A stretch of DNA of 64,000 bases from an uncultured Erysipelotrichales bacterium (GTDB lineage Bacteria; Bacillota_I; Bacilli_A; Erysipelotrichales; Coprobacillaceae), in assembly GCA_910579135.1 (NCBI GenBank), contig CAJTTM010000012.1, positions 7,420-71,419 of the forward strand, written 5' to 3'. The position numbers and the translations under genes were made by a program. Positions 18,869 to 25,214 of this stretch are shown here, piece after piece. Within the stretch, counting starts at the first letter, position 1. Every line of letters begins with the position of its first letter. The notes under the pieces were generated by a model. That model was not told where the DNA came from. It did not search any database and saw nothing but the letters and a program-made list of their open reading frames with translations.

Positions 18869-18897
18869 GTGACTAAATGATAGGCATATGTTATAAT
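18869..18897 (+). promoter_or_regulatory. Promoter of the dprA-like gene
   Basis: GTGACT, a 17-base spacer and TATAAT (18892-18897), with an extended -10 TG one base upstream. Confidence 0.6.
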
Positions 18898-18917
18898 ACA
18901 TTTTAAGGAGGTTAGGC

Positions 18918-19910
18918 ATGAGAATTAGATTGAATTTAGATAGTATAGCCCTCCTTTTATTTTGCAGTGATATTGTGGTTGATGGTTCGCATCCATTAAC
19001 GAGTGATGAATGGTATGAAATAGAAAGAAGACTTAGAACTTCTTCTTTAAAAGAACCATCACGTCTATTTGGAATGAGTAAAGATGCTTTAGTTCAAATT
19101 TTACAAGTAGATGAGTACATTGCAGAAAAAATGCAGGCAAGATCTTTAGATTATGATAAACTTATGTATGCTTTACATAATCTTCAAAATGAAGGGATAA
19201 ATATAACAACAACCTATGAAGATGATTATCCAAAAGAATTAAGACATTCTTTAAAAAGGCGAGTACCTTTGTTTTTATATTATATTGGAGATTTATCTAT
19301 TTTAAATAAAATGGTATCTATTGTAGGACCACATTTAATGGATAGAAAGTTACAAGGTGTCACGAGGGCATTGGTAAAGAAATTAGTATCTGAAGATAGA
19401 GTATTAGTTAATAGTGGCTCAAAAGGAATAGAATCTTATACTTTAAAGTTATATACTAAATTAGGTGGAAAGATTGTTTGTTTTTTAAGTGATCATATGT
19501 TAGATAAGAAACAGACTTATAATAGACTGATTAGAGATGGTCAGATGTTATTATTAAGTGCAGTTGATCCTTATTCTTTTTTTAATGTGACAAATGCACT
19601 AGATCGTAATATTTATGTTTGTGGATTATCTGAATATCAATTTGTAACAGCAGCTCATATTAATAGTGGAGGAACATGGTTTACTTCTATTCAAAATTTT
19701 CATTATCATTGGACAACACAACTTGTTTATGAAGATGCTATGTATAATGGGAATATGAGATTAATGGAAATGGGTGCTTTAAAAATTTCTAAAAATGATA
19801 TTCATTCTTCTTTGAGTATTGATCAAATTATTGAAAAGAATCAAGCAGAAGAAAGAGAAGAGGAAGTCATGATAGATCAAATGTCTATTTATGATTTTAT
19901 AGAGGAATAA
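18918..19910 (+). CDS. dprA: Divergent DprA/Smf-like protein
   Basis: A 330-residue protein with an N-terminal helical region and a central Rossmann-like domain introduced by YPKELRHSLKRRVPLFLYYIG and VSIVGPHLMDRK. These correspond to the DprA segments YP..L...P..L...G and the R-x-x-(S/T)-xYG region in degraded form. DprA loads RecA on incoming ssDNA in transformation. The classic glycine-rich motif is eroded and the C-terminal 50 residues are unusual, so the function may have shifted. SD AAGGAGG. Followed two bases later by a rhomboid gene. Confidence 0.6.
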   Translation: MRIRLNLDSIALLLFCSDIVVDGSHPLTSDEWYEIERRLRTSSLKEPSRLFGMSKDALVQILQVDEYIAEKMQARSLDYDKLMYALHNLQNEGINITTTYEDDYPKELRHSLKRRVPLFLYYIGDLSILNKMVSIVGPHLMDRKLQGVTRALVKKLVSEDRVLVNSGSKGIESYTLKLYTKLGGKIVCFLSDHMLDKKQTYNRLIRDGQMLLLSAVDPYSFFNVTNALDRNIYVCGLSEYQFVTAAHINSGGTWFTSIQNFHYHWTTQLVYEDAMYNGNMRLMEMGALKISKNDIHSSLSIDQIIEKNQAEEREEEVMIDQMSIYDFIEE

Positions 19911-19911
19911 A

Positions 19912-20520
19912 ATGGAAAAATATAAAAATTCTAAAGTTACACATTCTTTAATATTAATATGTATAGCAGTTTATGTTATTTCAACACTCTTATATGGTTT
20001 AACGATGAGTGCTTATGATGCTATTGAATTTTTAGGATATAATCCCTTGTTGGTTGCTATTGAGCATGACTATTATCGTTTTATTACATCTAATTTTATT
20101 CATTTTGGTATTTTTCATATTGTTGTTAATTGTTATTCTTTATATAATATAGGAACTTTTGTAGAAGGAATATTAGGTGTTAAGGATTATTCATTTGTAG
20201 TTGTTTGTTCAATGATAAGTACAACACTTCTACCATATTTATTATTTTTAATAAATGGATTTGGATATAATAGTGTAAGTGGTGGCATAAGTGGTGTGAT
20301 ATGTGGATTGCTAGGTTGTATTGTTGCCTTTGCTTTAGTGGTGAAAGGAGAATTTCAAGATGTTCTTAAAAGTTTAATGCCTAGTATTATTTTGATGTTA
20401 GTGATGTCTATAAGTTTGAGTGATATTTCTTTATCTGGACATTTATCTGGCATGTTTGGTGGTTTTGTTTCATCATATCTATTGTTGAAATATAGAACTA
20501 AAAAAAGAATTATTAATTAG
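19912..20520 (+). CDS. Rhomboid-family intramembrane serine protease
   Basis: A 202-residue protein with about six membrane helices. The rhomboid motifs are present: H-x-x-x-x-H-x-x-x-N in HFGIFHIVVN, the catalytic serine in GGISG, and the catalytic histidine in SGHLSGMFGG. It should cleave membrane proteins within or near the bilayer; substrates are unknown. Confidence 0.88.
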   Translation: MEKYKNSKVTHSLILICIAVYVISTLLYGLTMSAYDAIEFLGYNPLLVAIEHDYYRFITSNFIHFGIFHIVVNCYSLYNIGTFVEGILGVKDYSFVVVCSMISTTLLPYLLFLINGFGYNSVSGGISGVICGLLGCIVAFALVVKGEFQDVLKSLMPSIILMLVMSISLSDISLSGHLSGMFGGFVSSYLLLKYRTKKRIIN

Positions 20521-20532
20521 GGAGGGGATTTG

Positions 20533-21000
20533 ATGTCTTTGTATGATAAATGGAATGAATTAAAAGAGGATAGAGAAAGAAAAAAGTATTTTAGATCTAA
20601 TAATGATTTATACTTAGATAAAGCTCGATGGATTAAAACAATAGTAAGTGGTCTTTTAGCAGCAATTCTTGCAGGTATTGTTATTTATTATGTTTCTACA
20701 TTGCTTAATATTACAAGTTCTATTTTTTATATTGTTTTAGGATACGCAGTTGCATCTGTTATTAATCAAGTTTCTGGTGTTGAATCTAATCAAATGGGAA
20801 TTTTAGCAGCTATACTTACTTTTGTTGGTTCGGTTGTTTCTGTTTTGTTTGGATTGATTATGGTTGTTTATGAATTTGGTATGCCAATTGCATCTATCTT
20901 TTCTATATTGCTTAGTATTCCATCGTTTTTGTTTAGTGATTTATTTTTATTGATTTGTATTATTATAGGATGTTTTGTTGCTTATTCTCAAGCAAGTTAG
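20533..21000 (+). CDS. Multi-spanning membrane protein of unknown function
   Basis: About 155 residues. A charged N-terminus (NELKEDRERKKYFR) is followed by four hydrophobic segments. No enzyme motif is seen. The start ATG 20533 lies behind GGGAGGGG. It is probably in one operon with the dprA-like and rhomboid genes and ends in a strong terminator. Confidence 0.7.
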   Translation: MSLYDKWNELKEDRERKKYFRSNNDLYLDKARWIKTIVSGLLAAILAGIVIYYVSTLLNITSSIFYIVLGYAVASVINQVSGVESNQMGILAAILTFVGSVVSVLFGLIMVVYEFGMPIASIFSILLSIPSFLFSDLFLLICIIIGCFVAYSQAS

Positions 21001-21002
21001 TG

Positions 21003-21026
21003 ACAGGAATTTGATTCCTGTTTTTT
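21003..21026 (+). terminator. Terminator before the cotJ operon
   Basis: ACAGGAAT/ATTCCTGT with a TTG loop and six T residues. Confidence 0.88.
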
Positions 21027-21104
21027 ATTTAAATATAAATATACTGTTTCATTGTCCTACACTTTTATAATTGTATATCATATTGTAGAGTGAAGGGGGT
21101 AAAT

Positions 21105-21500
21105 ATGGAAATTTTTAATAAAGAATGTGGTTGTAAAAAAGCACAAATGCCATCAATGTTTCAAAGTAATGAAGCTTTTATGTTAGGAAACTTATTTGAG
21201 AATTTATATCAATCATATAAAGGATTTTCTAATTATTGTTTTCAACCTACAAATCAACGACAACAACTTTTATTAGAAGTACAGATTAATGAATTTGTTG
21301 CTCATGAAATTAATCTATATTTGGATATGCATCCAAATGATCAAGCTATGATTAATATGTATCATGAATATGTTAAACGTTCTCAAATGGCTAAAAAGAA
21401 TTATGAGATGAATTTTGGTCCATTATCTGTATCTGATTCTAATACACAAAAGCCATTCCAGTGGATATTGAGTCCATGGCCATGGCAACATCAAAATTAA
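21105..21500 (+). CDS. cotJB: Fused spore-coat protein CotJA-CotJB
   Basis: A 131-residue protein. Residues about 45-125 match CotJB: QLLLEVQINEFVAHEINLYL, then LDMHPNDQ and a C-terminal SPWPWQ. Residues 15-45 (PSMFQSNEAF, then NLFENLYQSYKGF) look like the core of CotJA, which is normally a separate protein. It is expected in the inner spore coat. The start is ATG 21105; the GTG at 21090 overlaps the SD AAGGGGG. No clear sigma-E promoter was found upstream, although the operon is expected to be mother-cell specific. Confidence 0.75.
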   Translation: MEIFNKECGCKKAQMPSMFQSNEAFMLGNLFENLYQSYKGFSNYCFQPTNQRQQLLLEVQINEFVAHEINLYLDMHPNDQAMINMYHEYVKRSQMAKKNYEMNFGPLSVSDSNTQKPFQWILSPWPWQHQN

Positions 21501-21515
21501 GGAGGAAATGAAAAA

Positions 21516-21722
21516 GTGTGGAAATACAGTAAAAAATTACAATATCCTGTTGATATAAAGTGTAAAAATATTGAAATGGCAAAATATCTTGTGACTCAAT
21601 TTGGTGGTGCCAATGGTGAACTTGGAGCGTGTTTAAGATATTTGACACAACGTTATACTATGCCAGATGATAAAGGAAAAGCATTATTAACTGATATAGG
21701 TACTGAAGAGTGGGCGCCATAG
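21516..21722 (+). pseudogene. cotJC: cotJC, N-terminal part (interrupted by the prophage)
   Basis: GTG start behind GGAGG. The 68-codon ORF matches the N-terminus of CotJC, a manganese-catalase-like spore-coat protein: KKLQYPV, GGANGELGACLRYL and LLTDIGTEE. Host sequence ends at Glu65 (21708-21710); the last three codons W-A-P and the stop come from the phage. Glu35 and Glu65 match metal ligands Glu35 and Glu66 of Lactobacillus plantarum manganese catalase. The rest of the gene begins at 63549 beyond the prophage. In the lysogen this piece alone cannot form the active site. Confidence 0.93.
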
Positions 21723-21736
21723 ATGATGTCTATGTG
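21681..21736 (+). other. attL: left prophage-chromosome junction
   Basis: The core is GA at 21708-21709. Host cotJC lies to the left and the phage P' arm (from GTGGGC at 21710) to the right. The core was placed because joining the P' arm to the arm at 63520-63546 makes an imperfect palindrome centred exactly on GA, and because GA recombination restores the cotJC frame. Confidence 0.85.
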
Positions 21737-21738
21737 TT

Positions 21739-23244
21739 TTATTTTAAAAACACATCTAAAATAATGCGATTTTCCTCATTTTTGTATTCAATTTTACTAA
21801 TTATGGTTTTTAATGCTTTGTTTTTGACCTCTGCGTTGATTGTTTTATCTTTTAAAATAGCTATGACATTTTTAAATTCTAATATTTTATCTTCATAGTC
21901 GATTACTTTAGGCATATTAGAGAGTAATTGTTTTAGCTTTTTTTGTGCCTTTTCTCTTTCCTTAGCGAGTTTATCGTTTCTTTGGATAAATACATCCCTT
22001 GTATATATTTTGTTCTCTAGGAGGTCGTATAGCTCATTTTGCTTATCTTCAACCTTATCTAATTCTTTTTTTATATCATCAATTTGTGATTGGTAGTTTG
22101 ATATATATTTGTTATCTTGGTTCTTATATTGAAATTTAAAATTATTTTGTATATTTATTAGTGTATCAATTAAAATGTCAAATACATCTTCAAATTTAGC
22201 TGATTTTGTATGACAGTGACTTTGATTATTACAAAGTAATCTTGGGTGAGATTGTTTATATGTTCTATAGATCATAGCTTTACCACATGTTTGACAATGA
22301 AGTAAAGAAGATAGGGGATTGATCATAGTTTTTGCTTTTTTTATTCTAGGATTATTGTTTATTTTAATTTGTGCTTGTTCAAATGTACTATCATCAATGA
22401 TTGATGGATGTCTACCATCTTTTACTAGGTGGTTGTGATTAATTGGTCTACTTTTGATAGTTTTTCCTTCTTTTAATTTCTTTACTCCTTTTCTTCTGTT
22501 CCACACAATTTTACCAACATATACGGGGTTGTTTAGAATATCTTTGATAACTGCTGGATTCCAATGATTACTTTTTCTAGGATAGAATCCCATTTTCTCT
22601 AATTCATTAGCAATTTTTGTATATCCATAGTTATCTAAATAGAGTGAGTATATCAATCTAACAACATTAGCCTCACAATCATTTATTTTTAATGTATGAT
22701 TTTTATCAATGATTGTTTTATCATATCCATAGGGTGGTATAGATCCAATATAATTACCTTTTTCCACACTTAGATTTTTTCCTCTGTTTAAAATCATCTT
22801 TGTATATTCAAGATACTCACTACCACTGTTTAATTCTAGTTTTAATATTTTTATATCATAGTTTTGTCCATTGTCATTATCACTTAAATCAAATGTTTTA
22901 TTTGGTGTAACGATTAATGTATGACTATATTTAAAAGCGTTTATAATTGTTCCACAGTCGATTAAATCCCCACGTGATAATCTTTGTACATCTACTACTA
23001 AAACACCTAGAATAGAAGGGGATTCCATTCTATTGAGCACGTTTTGTATCTCTGGTCTATCTCCAATTGTTTCTCCAGAAACAACTTCACGATAAATGTT
23101 CTCATCAGGTATCTTATGATTGAATTTTTTAATGGCATAGTTTTGTAGCATTAATTCATGCCTTGCTAGTACTTCTTCAACTGTTTCACTTGGATCATCT
23201 GCTCTAGATTTTCTTAAATACATTAAATAGTTGCTTGAAAGCAT
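21739..23244 (-). CDS. int: Large serine recombinase (integrase)
   Basis: A 501-residue serine recombinase. The N-terminal resolvase domain begins with YLMYLRKSRADD, and Ser13 is the probable nucleophile; VVDVQRLSRGD (residues 83-93) carries the conserved arginine. A recombinase domain (about 165-290), a zinc ribbon with Cys317, Cys320, Cys338 and Cys344, and a coiled-coil segment (about 385-450) follow. Such enzymes join attP and attB with a 2-bp staggered exchange and need a directionality factor for excision. It sits directly inside attL. SD AAGGAGTG precedes the start. The closest functional parallels are the recombinases of the skin and SPbeta elements. Confidence 0.95.
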   Translation of the reverse strand: MLSSNYLMYLRKSRADDPSETVEEVLARHELMLQNYAIKKFNHKIPDENIYREVVSGETIGDRPEIQNVLNRMESPSILGVLVVDVQRLSRGDLIDCGTIINAFKYSHTLIVTPNKTFDLSDNDNGQNYDIKILKLELNSGSEYLEYTKMILNRGKNLSVEKGNYIGSIPPYGYDKTIIDKNHTLKINDCEANVVRLIYSLYLDNYGYTKIANELEKMGFYPRKSNHWNPAVIKDILNNPVYVGKIVWNRRKGVKKLKEGKTIKSRPINHNHLVKDGRHPSIIDDSTFEQAQIKINNNPRIKKAKTMINPLSSLLHCQTCGKAMIYRTYKQSHPRLLCNNQSHCHTKSAKFEDVFDILIDTLINIQNNFKFQYKNQDNKYISNYQSQIDDIKKELDKVEDKQNELYDLLENKIYTRDVFIQRNDKLAKEREKAQKKLKQLLSNMPKVIDYEDKILEFKNVIAILKDKTINAEVKNKALKTIISKIEYKNEENRIILDVFLK

Positions 23245-23257
23245 AAAAAATCACTCC

Positions 23258-23324
23258 TTGTACATTATATTCTTTATAGAATCCTTTCTTGTACAAAAAA
23301 TGATTTCATGTTAAAATATTGTAC
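23258..23324. repeat. Three TTGTAC repeats at about 31-bp spacing upstream of the recombinase gene
   Basis: TTGTAC occurs at 23258-23263, 23289-23294 and 23319-23324, spacing 31 and 30. The middle copy is also the -35 box of a plus-strand promoter. Three helical turns between copies suggest a protein-binding array controlling the recombinase or the divergent RNA. Inference only. Confidence 0.45.
23289..23317 (+). promoter_or_regulatory. Promoter for the three-hairpin RNA
   Basis: TTGTAC, 17-base spacer, TAAAAT (23312-23317), with an extended -10 TG at 23309-23310. It is divergent from the recombinase gene. Confidence 0.7.
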
Positions 23325-23458
23325 GTAAAAGGATTTGGATGTTTTTTTACATTTAGTGTGTTGGTAGCACACTATTATTTAAACTTCACTGTTGGTAGCA
23401 GTAGGCTTTTTGAATTGTTTGTTGAACTTCTCTGTTGGTAGCAGGGAAGTTTTTATGT
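23325..23458 (+). ncRNA. Putative small RNA with three TTGGTAG-loop hairpins
   Basis: No ORF with an SD is present. Three stem-loops share the 7-base loop TTGGTAG (each followed by CA) while their stems differ: AGTGTG/CACACT (loop 23361-23367), ACTG/CAGT (23392-23398) and AACTTCTCTG/CAGGGAAGTT (23435-23441). The last stem is followed by a T run and can end transcription. The loops are conserved while the stems vary with pairing kept, which implies selection on RNA structure. Antisense regulator, protein-binding RNA and antitoxin RNA are all possible. Confidence 0.55.
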
Positions 23459-23556
23459 TATAAATAGTAAACACCTAGTTTTCACCAGGTGTTTCTAACA
23501 TCAGCGCTTTGGCTGCTATAAATTATTCATAGGGGCAAGCCCTCTATACACCTGTA
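23459..23556. other. Non-coding structured stretch
   Basis: It contains the hairpin AAACACCT/AGGTGTTT (about 23473-23496) and a second short inverted repeat around ATAGGGGCAAGCCCTCTAT. Neither is followed by a clear T run on either strand. It could hold the 3' end of the PemK-like mRNA on the minus strand. Confidence 0.35.
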
Positions 23557-24441
23557 TTATATATCATTTGATTTCGTTTCGTCAAGAGATTGATTAGCAC
23601 AAAAAGTAAAATTATTTATTATTTCTTTATCAATTTTGTCTAATGAAGAGTTGGAAATGTATATTTTTCCAATTGGATCAAATTTATTGATAGGTTTTAA
23701 TATTTTTAGTTTACTTATTGTTACAATATTTTTGACCATAGCATAAGATGCCTTATCCTTTTCATTGTATTTATCTAAAACTAAATAAAGTTTATCCATA
23801 TTTTCTTCTATTTCATTGCTTTCTTTTTTTGTTAGTTCGTTCAATTCTTTTAATTTTTCTATATATTTATCATTCTCGTCTAACATTTTAATCAATAAAT
23901 CTTGATATTTTAATGAGCTCTCATTTCCCTTGCCAATAATACTTTTTATTTTATCAAAGTTTTCTTCTATATTAGACATAGCTAAGGATATTTCTCTTGT
24001 GTGTTCATCATGTAACTTTTGTGCATCTAATAACATATCAATATATTCATTTTGGGCATTCATAACTAGCTCTAGTATTGAATCATCTAATTTTAAATAG
24101 TGTCTTTTTTCTTTAGAGGTTAGAGGGATTACTGTAACTACACCATTTCTATAGTTATCATCTTGATTTATAACAACTGCAAAATGATTTCCAGATAATT
24201 CATATCCTACATTTGTTCCAAAATTTACCATAACAACAGATCCACGTTTATATTTTTGATATTTATAAGTTTTACCTTCATTTTCGTTGTAGTGGATATT
24301 TGATTTGAAATTTAAACTTCTATGTAAATATTTTAGTTTTGGGATTTTTATATCTTGTGATATTAATTCAAATCTATTACAAGCACGTTTTGTTACATCG
24401 ACTTGTTCCTTTTTTAAAATATCTGCTTTAGATAAATTCAT
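23557..24441 (-). CDS. PemK/MazF-like protein with long coiled-coil extension
   Basis: A 294-residue protein. Residues about 64-120 carry a PemK/MazF-type barrel pattern (YKRGSVVMVNFGTNVGYELSG, then HFAVVINQDDN and VVTVIPLTS). MazF toxins cut mRNA. The remaining 170 residues are charged helices, probably coiled coil, unlike typical 110-residue MazF toxins. The start is taken as the second ATG (10 bases after GGAGG) rather than an upstream TTG. No classical antitoxin overlaps it; the nearest candidate is the ribbon-helix-helix-like protein upstream. Toxicity is therefore an inference. Confidence 0.65.
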   Translation of the reverse strand: MNLSKADILKKEQVDVTKRACNRFELISQDIKIPKLKYLHRSLNFKSNIHYNENEGKTYKYQKYKRGSVVMVNFGTNVGYELSGNHFAVVINQDDNYRNGVVTVIPLTSKEKRHYLKLDDSILELVMNAQNEYIDMLLDAQKLHDEHTREISLAMSNIEENFDKIKSIIGKGNESSLKYQDLLIKMLDENDKYIEKLKELNELTKKESNEIEENMDKLYLVLDKYNEKDKASYAMVKNIVTISKLKILKPINKFDPIGKIYISNSSLDKIDKEIINNFTFCANQSLDETKSNDI

Positions 24442-24462
24442 CTTTTTCATTCCTCCATTCAA

Positions 24463-24491
24463 TTGATTTCATTAACTTTTTATGTTAAAAT
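24463..24491 (+). promoter_or_regulatory. Promoter of the second small RNA
   Basis: TTGATT, 17-base spacer, TAAAAT (24486-24491) with extended -10 TG. It reads against the surrounding genes. Confidence 0.7.
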
Positions 24492-24497
24492 AACAAT

Positions 24498-24574
24498 GTA
24501 AATTATTAAAGCGATGGTATCTCTACGGGGACCATTGCGGGAACCATCCTATTGGCGTAGGGTGGTTTTTATTT
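24498..24574 (+). ncRNA. Putative small RNA antisense to the leader of the PemK-like gene
   Basis: It begins after a good promoter and ends in ACCATCCTA/TAGGGTGGT with a T-rich tail. Within it ATGGT pairs with ACCAT over a 12-base loop, and CGGGGACCAT and CGGGAACCAT are near-repeats. No start codon with SD is present. The transcript lies between the ribbon-helix-helix-like gene and the PemK-like gene on the opposite strand, so it could act as an antisense RNA on that operon. Confidence 0.55.
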
Positions 24575-24765
24575 TATTTATCATTAGCTCGATCAATTAC
24601 ATCTTGCATTGCTTTTCTAATGACGTCTGATTGTTTTAAGTTAAGTTTAACTAGAGCTTTTCTAAATTCATTTACAAAATCACTGTTATATCTGCAACTA
24701 ACGGAAAGCATATTCTTTTTTTGCCATTCTGTATTATATTTTGATTGATTAAACTTTTCTGCCAT
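24574..24765 (-). CDS. Small ribbon-helix-helix-like protein
   Basis: Sixty-three residues. The segment LSVSCRYNSDFVNEFRKAL, followed by KLNLKQSDVIRKAM, fits the beta-strand/helix/helix layout of Arc/MetJ-type DNA-binding proteins. It could repress the left-arm promoter with its palindromic operator (25143-25160), or act as antitoxin to the PemK-like protein. SD AGAGGTG overlaps the stop of the preceding small gene. Confidence 0.6.
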   Translation of the reverse strand: MAEKFNQSKYNTEWQKKNMLSVSCRYNSDFVNEFRKALVKLNLKQSDVIRKAMQDVIDRANDK

Positions 24766-24768
24766 TTT

Positions 24769-24933
24769 TTATTCACCTCTATTCATGTAAAGATAAATGC
24801 ATAATATTATACAAATGATAGATAATATACATTTGATAGCATTAATAGGATTCTTGATGTTAAAATCAATTAATGTAGATAACGAATTGAAAAAGATAAT
24901 AATAATGATGATTTTTGAACTTTTATTTTTCAT
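24769..24933 (-). CDS. 54-residue membrane peptide
   Basis: Two hydrophobic segments (a run of isoleucines near residue 8, and CILSIICIILCIYLYM near the end) separated by a short polar loop, with a basic N-terminus. SD AAAGGAAA is upstream. Stop and the next SD overlap, so it is in an operon with the ribbon-helix-helix-like gene. No family recognised. Confidence 0.55.
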   Translation of the reverse strand: MKNKSSKIIIIIIFFNSLSTLIDFNIKNPINAIKCILSIICIILCIYLYMNRGE

Positions 24934-24970
24934 AGTTTTATTTTCCTTTCTTTTATGTTAAAATAAAGGA

Positions 24971-25014
24971 GGCTAGGGAATAGAAAGGGGAACCTTTCAC
25001 CCCTTTGGCTTTTT
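24971..25014 (+). ncRNA. Short convergent RNA overlapping the 38-residue peptide gene
   Basis: An extended -10 (TG-T-TAAAAT, 24956-24964) is followed after about 20 bases by AAAGGGG/CCCCTTT (24984-25006) and a T run, a terminator on the plus strand only. An AAGGAGG at the start has no usable start codon behind it. The 3' half overlaps the last codons of the minus-strand 38-residue peptide. The -35 box is poor. Confidence 0.45.
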
Positions 25015-25113
25015 GTTGTTAGACTTGTCTATGACTATCGTTCTAAGTATGAATAGCAGTTCAATTAATTTAGAAATTAAGTCAAGCAAGTCTTTTATTT
25101 CGTCTTTATTCAT
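24997..25113 (-). CDS. 38-residue hydrophobic peptide, type I toxin-like
   Basis: A short ORF with a full SD (TAAGGAGG) placed behind a consensus promoter. An acidic N-terminus, a leucine/isoleucine-rich helix (LLDLISKLIELLFILRTIVI) and a lysine-rich tail ending KKPKG match the form of membrane-acting type I toxins. A convergent plus-strand RNA overlaps its 3' end, the typical type I toxin-antitoxin arrangement. A simple small membrane protein remains possible. Confidence 0.6.
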   Translation of the reverse strand: MNKDEIKDLLDLISKLIELLFILRTIVIDKSNNKKPKG

Positions 25114-25135
25114 TACCTATCCTCCTTACAATTAT

Positions 25136-25164
25136 ATTATAGCATAATGCACGCATTATGTCAA
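25136..25164 (-). promoter_or_regulatory. Consensus promoter with perfect palindromic operator in the spacer
   Basis: On the minus strand: TTGACA, 17 bases, TATAAT. The spacer and adjoining base hold the perfect inverted repeat CATAATGC-AC-GCATTATG (25143-25160). The start point lies a few bases before the SD of the 38-residue peptide gene. A full-consensus promoter blocked by an operator implies tight repression of the genes to its left. Confidence 0.85.
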
Positions 25165-25214
25165 CTCTTTATTGTAAAAAGTTTTGATAAATTCAATGTT
25201 TTTTAAATTTATTT

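Noticed and set aside
21713..21715. GGC shared by both junctions as the crossover core
   Set aside because: It would also keep the frame, but the attP palindrome is centred on GA, five bases away.
21710..21898. Plus-strand ORF of 62 codons at the left end of the prophage
   Set aside because: It lies antisense to the integrase C-terminus, has no SD and starts in the attachment site.
23361..23443. Three TTGGTAGCA repeats as a CRISPR array
   Set aside because: Repeats are only nine bases, spacing is 31 and 43, each sits in its own hairpin, and there are no cas genes.
23325..24441. Type III toxin-antitoxin (ToxIN-like) from the hairpin repeats and the PemK-like gene
   Set aside because: The repeats are on the opposite strand from the PemK-like gene and are not uniform ~36-nt units, and the protein is much longer than ToxN. 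Kept as separate elements.
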